Shown: positions 60,247 through 64,000 of the stretch, one piece after another
Layout of the letters: each line of letters begins with the position of its first letter
Position numbering within the stretch: position 1 is the first letter of the stretch
Source: Hymenobacter armeniacus
GTDB taxonomy: Bacteria; Bacteroidota; Bacteroidia; Cytophagales; Hymenobacteraceae
DNA length: 64,000 nt
Assembly (NCBI RefSeq): GCF_014699055.1
Contig: NZ_JACXAC010000003.1
Coordinates: forward strand, 620,001 to 684,000
Direction: 5' to 3'
Notes under the pieces: model-generated
Database searches by the model: none
Told to the model about the DNA's origin: nothing
The model's input: the letters and a program-made list of their open reading frames with translations, nothing else
Position numbers and translations under genes: made by a program

Positions 60247-61017
60247 CTACTCGAAGCGCATGTGTTTCACCGACTCGCCCGAGAACTGCAGCTCCTGCAG
60301 CGACTCGATACCGATTTGCAGGTGCTGCTGCACAAAATTGGCCGTCACTTTCGAGTCCGACTCCGAGGTTTTCACGCCTTCGGGCGTCATCGGGTTGTCG
60401 CTCACCAGCAGCAGGGCGCCGTGCGGAATGTCGTTCATGAAGCCGCACACGAAAATGGTGGCCGTTTCCATGTCGACGGCCAGGGCGCGCACCCGGCGCA
60501 GGTATTCCTTGAATTCCTGGTCGTGCTCCCACACGCGGCGGTTGGTGGTGTATACCGTGCCGGTGTAGTAGTCCAACTCGTGCTTTTTAATCATGCTGCT
60601 CACGGCGCGCTGCAGGCGGAAGGAGGGCAGGGCCGGGATTTCCTTGGGCAGGTAGTCGTCGGAAGTACCGTCGCCGCGGATGGCCGCGATGGGCAGCACC
60701 AGGTCGCCGAGCTTGGTCTTTTTCAGGCCGCCGCACTTGCCCAGAAACAGGGCCGCCTTGGGCTTGATGGCCGAGAGCAAATCCATCACCGTGGCGGCCA
60801 TGGGCGAGCCCATGCCGAAGTTGATGATGGTGATGCCGTTGGCCGTGGCCGTTTGCATGGGCTTGTCGGTGCCGCGCACTTCGCAGCCGAACTGCTCGGC
60901 AAACATGTACACGTAATTGCTGAAGTTGGTGAGCAGGATGTACTGCCCGAACTCGCTCAGCGGCACGCCCGTGTAGCGCGGCAGCCAGTTATTAACAATT
61001 TCTTCTTTGGTCTTCAT
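60247..61017 (-). CDS. amn: AMP nucleosidase (purine-nucleoside-phosphorylase fold)
   Basis: 256 residues of the PNP/UDP phosphorylase superfamily. The family phrases INFGMGSPMAATVMDLL, FLGKCGGLKKTKLGDLVLPIAAIRGDG, and VDMETATIFVCGFMNDI with the catalytic SDNPMTPEGVKTSESD are visible. It resembles the short AMP nucleosidases of Bacteroidota, which lack the N-terminal regulatory domain of E. coli Amn. They split AMP to adenine and ribose 5-phosphate. Another nucleoside phosphorylase is possible. Confidence 0.88.
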   Translation of the reverse strand: MKTKEEIVNNWLPRYTGVPLSEFGQYILLTNFSNYVYMFAEQFGCEVRGTDKPMQTATANGITIINFGMGSPMAATVMDLLSAIKPKAALFLGKCGGLKKTKLGDLVLPIAAIRGDGTSDDYLPKEIPALPSFRLQRAVSSMIKKHELDYYTGTVYTTNRRVWEHDQEFKEYLRRVRALAVDMETATIFVCGFMNDIPHGALLLVSDNPMTPEGVKTSESDSKVTANFVQQHLQIGIESLQELQFSGESVKHMRFE

Positions 61018-61022
61018 GGGGC

Positions 61023-61120
61023 CAATGGGTGAATGAGTGAATGGGTGAATGGGTGAATAGCCGACGGGGCCTGGCCGTTAAGCCATTCACCCATTCACCC
61101 ATTCACTCATTCACCCATTG
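61023..61120. repeat. Perfect 36-nt-arm inverted repeat of TGAATGGG units
   Basis: Arms 61023-61058 and 61085-61120 are exact reverse complements with a 26-nt loop. Each arm consists of tandem TGAATGGG/TGAATGAG octamers. It lies between divergent genes: 5 nt from the amn ATG and 7 nt from the next promoter box. Same family as 14915-15039. Confidence 0.95.
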
Positions 61121-61127
61121 AAAAAGG

Positions 61128-61135
61128 TACCTTTG
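61128..61135 (+). promoter_or_regulatory. Candidate -7 box (TACCTTTG) of the HsdR-N-like gene
   Basis: A full TAnnTTTG match only 6 nt before the ATG at 61142. If used, the transcript would be leaderless or nearly so. It argues against the upstream in-frame TTG at 61118, which also lies inside the repeat arm. Confidence 0.5.
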
Positions 61136-61141
61136 GAGGTG

Positions 61142-61603
61142 ATGCAAGCCCTGGACCTGCCGCCTTTCGAGGCCAAACTTACACAATCGGCCACAAATCA
61201 GCCACTCATCTGGGACGGGCTCCGGCGCAAGCACGTCGTGCTCACGCCCGAGGAGTGGGTGCGCCAGCACGTGGTGCATTACCTCACCGACCACCTCGGC
61301 TACCCGCGCGGCCTGCTGGCCCTGGAGCGCGGCCTGCGCTACAACCAGCGCCAAAAGCGCACCGACCTGCTGGCTCTCAACCCAGAAGGACAGCCCCTGC
61401 TGCTGGTGGAGTGCAAAGCGCCCTCGGTGCCCATCACGCAGGCCGTGGCCCGGCAGGCCACCACCTACAACCAAACCATCGGCGCCCCGCTGCTGCTGCT
61501 CACCAATGGCTTGGTGCACTACTGCTGGCGGGTCGATTTTGCGAGCCGAACCAATGTGCGGCTGGAAGAGGTGCCGGCCTTTGTGGATGCGGTGCGGGGG
61601 TAG
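61142..61603 (+). CDS. Stand-alone type I restriction HsdR-N-like nuclease-domain protein
   Basis: 153 residues matching the HSDR_N_2-type domain often found as a single small protein in Bacteroidota. The PD-(D/E)xK nuclease core is visible as RTDLLALN (Asp75) and LLLVECKAP (Glu90, Lys92), and YNQTIGAPLLLLTNGLVHYCW follows. No helicase, methyltransferase or specificity subunit is adjacent, so it is not a complete restriction system. The ATG at 61142 (MQALDLPPF) gives the usual N-terminus. Role unknown. Confidence 0.85.
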   Translation: MQALDLPPFEAKLTQSATNQPLIWDGLRRKHVVLTPEEWVRQHVVHYLTDHLGYPRGLLALERGLRYNQRQKRTDLLALNPEGQPLLLVECKAPSVPITQAVARQATTYNQTIGAPLLLLTNGLVHYCWRVDFASRTNVRLEEVPAFVDAVRG

Positions 61604-61746
61604 GTTACGAAACTCGTCGGCTCAATATGTTTTTACTTAAATCGGTAGACGGGCTTATCAAACTTGGCACAAGCAACGAAAGGACGCTGGGTGTCTAGAA
61701 TTGTCAGTTCACCAAACGGAGCGTTTCGACCTTCGAGCAGGACCTT

Positions 61747-62327
61747 TTACGGCCACAGGACGTAGGTTTTTTCGGCCGAGGACACGGTCCCGGTCCACAG
61801 GGGCACACCGCTGGGCTTCCGGATGCGCACGTCCCCGGGTTTGGGGGCAGTGATGGTGTAGCGGGCCCGCAGCCGGCAGCGGGCGCCTCCGTCGACGGGG
61901 CGCTGCCGAACGGGGGTGCGCCTTTCCTGCAGGGGCGAGTTGTCCCACGTCTTGGGGTCGAAGTCCACGTCAAACACGTAATAGCCGCCGGGGGCGATGG
62001 TCACGGTGCTGGGAACGTTGTAGGTCCACGGGCGGGTCCGTTTTGTCACCCTCACCCGGCGGGGTAGGTGAGGTCGAAGGATAAGCCGTAATAGCCCCAG
62101 CCGTTGCTTTCCTCGAACAAGGCCACGGGTCCCGCCGACGCGTTGGTCAGCAGCACGTGGAAATGTCCGCACGCGATGGCCGACCGGGGCGAGGCCGTGC
62201 TGGCGTAGTTGGTGGGCACGATTTCCAGCCGAAGGGCGGCGGCTGACTGGGCGCGGGCGCCGGGACGGGCGAGCAGCCCCAGCAGCACCCAGCTACACCG
62301 GCGAGTTAGGTAACTGATTCGAGGCAT
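61747..62327 (-). pseudogene. Secreted protein gene interrupted by a frameshift
   Basis: The first part starts at ATG 62327 with a signal peptide (about 1-26, ending RAQS) and stops at 62052 after SFDLTYPAG. Reading on one base back at 62055 gives VRVTKRTRPWTYNVPST, then APGGYYVFDVDFDPKTWDNS and ends at 61747 with EKTYVLWP. The two parts form one plausible protein of about 190 residues with a beta-sandwich pattern. One base seems to be missing in the GGG run at 62055-62057. This is either a recent pseudogene or a sequencing error. Function unknown. Confidence 0.65.
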
Positions 62328-62361
62328 ACCAGGAAAAAGTAAAGGTTCACTTAACGGTAAT

Positions 62362-64000
62362 TCACTTATACAGCCGGTTGTCCACGAGCCCGTTCACGTA
62401 AAACTGCACGCAGGCACGTAGCTCGTCGCCGTATTTCTTCACCAGCGCCGGGTCGGGGTTGGCCACCGGCTTCAAGGGCATTGAATGAGTTTGGTAGGGG
62501 TAGAGCCGCACCTGGTTGGTATTCGTGAGCTCCGTCACGAAGTCGGAATGCACGAGGTAGTAGGAGTCGCCGTCGCGGAATAGCGCCCGGCCGGGGCTGG
62601 CCGCGTCGAACACCGAGGAGCCAAACGGCAGCAGCGACTTCTGCTCCTGCGGCAGCCCCAGCACGTCGAGCACCGAGGCCGGCACGTCGGCCTGCTGGCT
62701 GACGCGGTGGGGGTTGGCGGGGGGCAGGGGCTGGCCGGGGCGCAGCAGTAATAGCGGCGTTTTGTGGTAGCCCAGCGGATTTTGGTAGCTGGGCTGGTCG
62801 GTTTGGGAAGTGTGGTCGGCCGTGAGCACAAACAGCGTGTGCGCAAACCACGGCTGCCGCCGGGCCGCCCGGAAGAAGTTGCGCAGCGCTGAGTCGGTAT
62901 AGCCAACGGTGGGGTGAATGGGCTGCGTCCCCGTTGGAAATTTGCCTTTGTACTTGGCCGGCACCGTGAAGGGGTCGTGGGCGCTGAGGGTGAAGAGCGT
63001 GGCAAAAAACGGCTGCTTCGTGGCCGACAGCTGCCGGTTGAAGTACTGCAGGTAAGGCTCGTCGAAAATGCCCCAGTGCCCGTCATAATCGGGGCTTTTG
63101 TCGCCGCCGGGGTATTCATTCAGGCCGTAGTAATGCTGCATGCCGGCAATGCCGGCAAACATATCAAAACCCATGGTGCCGTTGGTGCCGGCGTGGTACA
63201 TGGCCGTGGTGTAGCCGTGCCGGCCCAGGATTTCGCCCAGCCCGTGCATCTCCGCCGTCTGAAAGCTGGACGTGATGAAGGGCTCGTCCATGAGCGAGGG
63301 CAGGCCCGAGAGCACCGCCGGCAAGGCCTCGATGGACCGGCGGCCGTTGGCGTAATTATCCCGCATCAGCAGCGAGCCGGGCGCCGTGGCCAGCGAATCA
63401 AAGAAAGGCGTGTAGCCGCCGCGGCCCCCGTTTTCAACGCCGGTGTATTCCGAGCCGAAGCTTTCCACTAGCAAAATCACCACGTTGTCGGGCGTGGTAG
63501 GGGTCGGGCGCACGGGCAGAGTGGCGGCGCCCAGCGCCGGCCGCAACGCTTCCGCCGAAGCAAAATAATTGACCCGCTCCACCGGCGCCACGTCCAGGGT
63601 TTTCAGCACCGTAAACGTGCTGTTGAGGGCCAGGTGGCCCAGCACGGCCGGTTGCAGCTCGAAGGCGGTGCCGGTGCGCAGCGGCTTCAACTGCCAGCCC
63701 CCGCGCAGGCCCAGCACCACCAGCCCAATCACCACCACGGCTTCCAGCACGCGCGGCAGCCAGGCCCGGCGGCCCGGCCGAAACGCCAGCTCGGCGGCCG
63801 TGGGCATGGGGCACAGCCACCACAGCAGCCACACCATCCCGGCCAGCGGAAGGGCCAGGTACCAGTAATGCAGCCCGATTTGCCCGGCCTGCTGCGCAAT
63901 GTCGTCGCCGATGGTGCTCCACTCGTTGCTCAGCCGCCGACCAATGAATTTAAAGTACTGCCAATCAATAATGTTCAGCAGAAAGCCCGGGAAGTTCAGC
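62362..64000 (-). CDS. LTA synthase/phosphoglycerol transferase-like sulfatase-family membrane protein, 5' end outside window
   Basis: At least 545 residues; the frame stays open to the right edge, so the start lies beyond it. Two or more transmembrane helices precede an extracytoplasmic sulfatase-fold domain with VVILLVESFGSEYTGVENGG (metal-binding Glu), GGYTPFFDSLA (nucleophile Thr), LFTLSAHDPFTVP, and TADHTSQT near residue 410 of the visible part. It resembles LtaS-type enzymes, which in Gram-negative Bacteroidota probably move phosphoglycerol or phosphoethanolamine to surface glycans or lipids. The exact donor and acceptor are unknown. Confidence 0.88.
   Translation of the reverse strand, partial: LNFPGFLLNIIDWQYFKFIGRRLSNEWSTIGDDIAQQAGQIGLHYWYLALPLAGMVWLLWWLCPMPTAAELAFRPGRRAWLPRVLEAVVVIGLVVLGLRGGWQLKPLRTGTAFELQPAVLGHLALNSTFTVLKTLDVAPVERVNYFASAEALRPALGAATLPVRPTPTTPDNVVILLVESFGSEYTGVENGGRGGYTPFFDSLATAPGSLLMRDNYANGRRSIEALPAVLSGLPSLMDEPFITSSFQTAEMHGLGEILGRHGYTTAMYHAGTNGTMGFDMFAGIAGMQHYYGLNEYPGGDKSPDYDGHWGIFDEPYLQYFNRQLSATKQPFFATLFTLSAHDPFTVPAKYKGKFPTGTQPIHPTVGYTDSALRNFFRAARRQPWFAHTLFVLTADHTSQTDQPSYQNPLGYHKTPLLLLRPGQPLPPANPHRVSQQADVPASVLDVLGLPQEQKSLLPFGSSVFDAASPGRALFRDGDSYYLVHSDFVTELTNTNQVRLYPYQTHSMPLKPVANPDPALVKKYGDELRACVQFYVNGLVDNRLYK

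Noticed and set aside
61023..61120. Tandem TGAATGGG units considered as a CRISPR-like or tandem-repeat array
   Set aside because: Units are octamers without spacers and reverse orientation at the centre; the structure is an inverted repeat.
61118..61141. TTG at 61118 as start of the HsdR-N-like gene
   Set aside because: It lies in the last bases of a repeat arm and upstream of a -7 box; the family N-terminus fits the ATG at 61142.
61629..61700. A 23-codon frame (MFLLKSVDG...) after the HsdR-N-like gene
   Set aside because: Too short to support, no promoter box or conserved context visible.
61142..64000. A defence island suggested by the HsdR-N-like protein
   Set aside because: The following genes are a frameshifted secreted protein and a sulfatase-family enzyme; no other defence gene is present.

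Overview
The window looks like chromosome of a high-GC member of the Bacteroidota, most likely Hymenobacter or a close relative in the Cytophagales. The evidence is the division and cell-wall gene order, a PASTA-bearing FtsI, FtsA and FtsZ tails of Bacteroidota type, a TonB-dependent receptor with an N-terminal carboxypeptidase-regulatory-like domain, a secreted enzyme with a type IX secretion (T9SS) C-terminal sorting domain, a LytTR response regulator, and promoters of the TTG-N(19-23)-TAnnTTTG kind with few recognisable Shine-Dalgarno sites. The genus is inferred from overall resemblance and was not tested by a search.

Layout. 1-2.1 kb: end of a TPR-like gene, then ispH and a CrtW-type carotenoid ketolase. 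2.3-5.7 kb (minus): a predicted metal-handling operon of a small HYC_CC_PP-like protein, a TonB-dependent receptor and a secreted HMA-domain protein. 6.0-22.9 kb (plus): a complete dcw cluster, mraZ-rsmH-ftsL-ftsI-murE-mraY-murD-ftsW-murG-murC-ftsQ-ftsA-ftsZ, preceded by three GTGG boxes at exact 10-bp spacing (a probable MraZ operator) and closed by a terminator. 22.9-26 kb: membrane glycosyltransferase-like protein, acyltransferase and YebC. 26-32 kb: small secreted proteins around a TPR histidine kinase and a LytTR regulator that meet tail to tail. 31.9-37.1 kb: hutG and hutU for histidine breakdown, separated by an MBL-fold hydrolase, a DUF4097-like protein and a Rof-like Rho-binding protein. 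37.2-44.9 kb: lipoproteins, hydrolase, GrpB-like protein, MscS channel, DUF1624 protein and PAP2 phosphatase. 45-52.9 kb: a GH85 endoglycosidase with PKD, LamG-like and T9SS domains, nicotinamidase, two SDRs, GNAT, and ohrR-ohr with a clear operator. 53-64 kb: mqo, asparaginase, tRNA-Ser(GGA), MFS transporter, DinB, amidohydrolase, AMP nucleosidase, an orphan HsdR-N-like nuclease domain, a frameshifted secreted protein, and an LTA-synthase-like sulfatase cut by the window edge.

The most striking non-coding feature is a set of about eleven long intergenic inverted repeats of several sequence families. Arms are roughly 17-50 nt and several are perfect. Four sit at wide gene boundaries inside the otherwise tightly packed dcw cluster, and one extends into the end of murD. 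I see no insertion sequences, CRISPR arrays or rRNA. The best candidates for something undescribed are the metal operon at 2.3-5.7 kb and the inverted-repeat system; neither function is shown by sequence alone.
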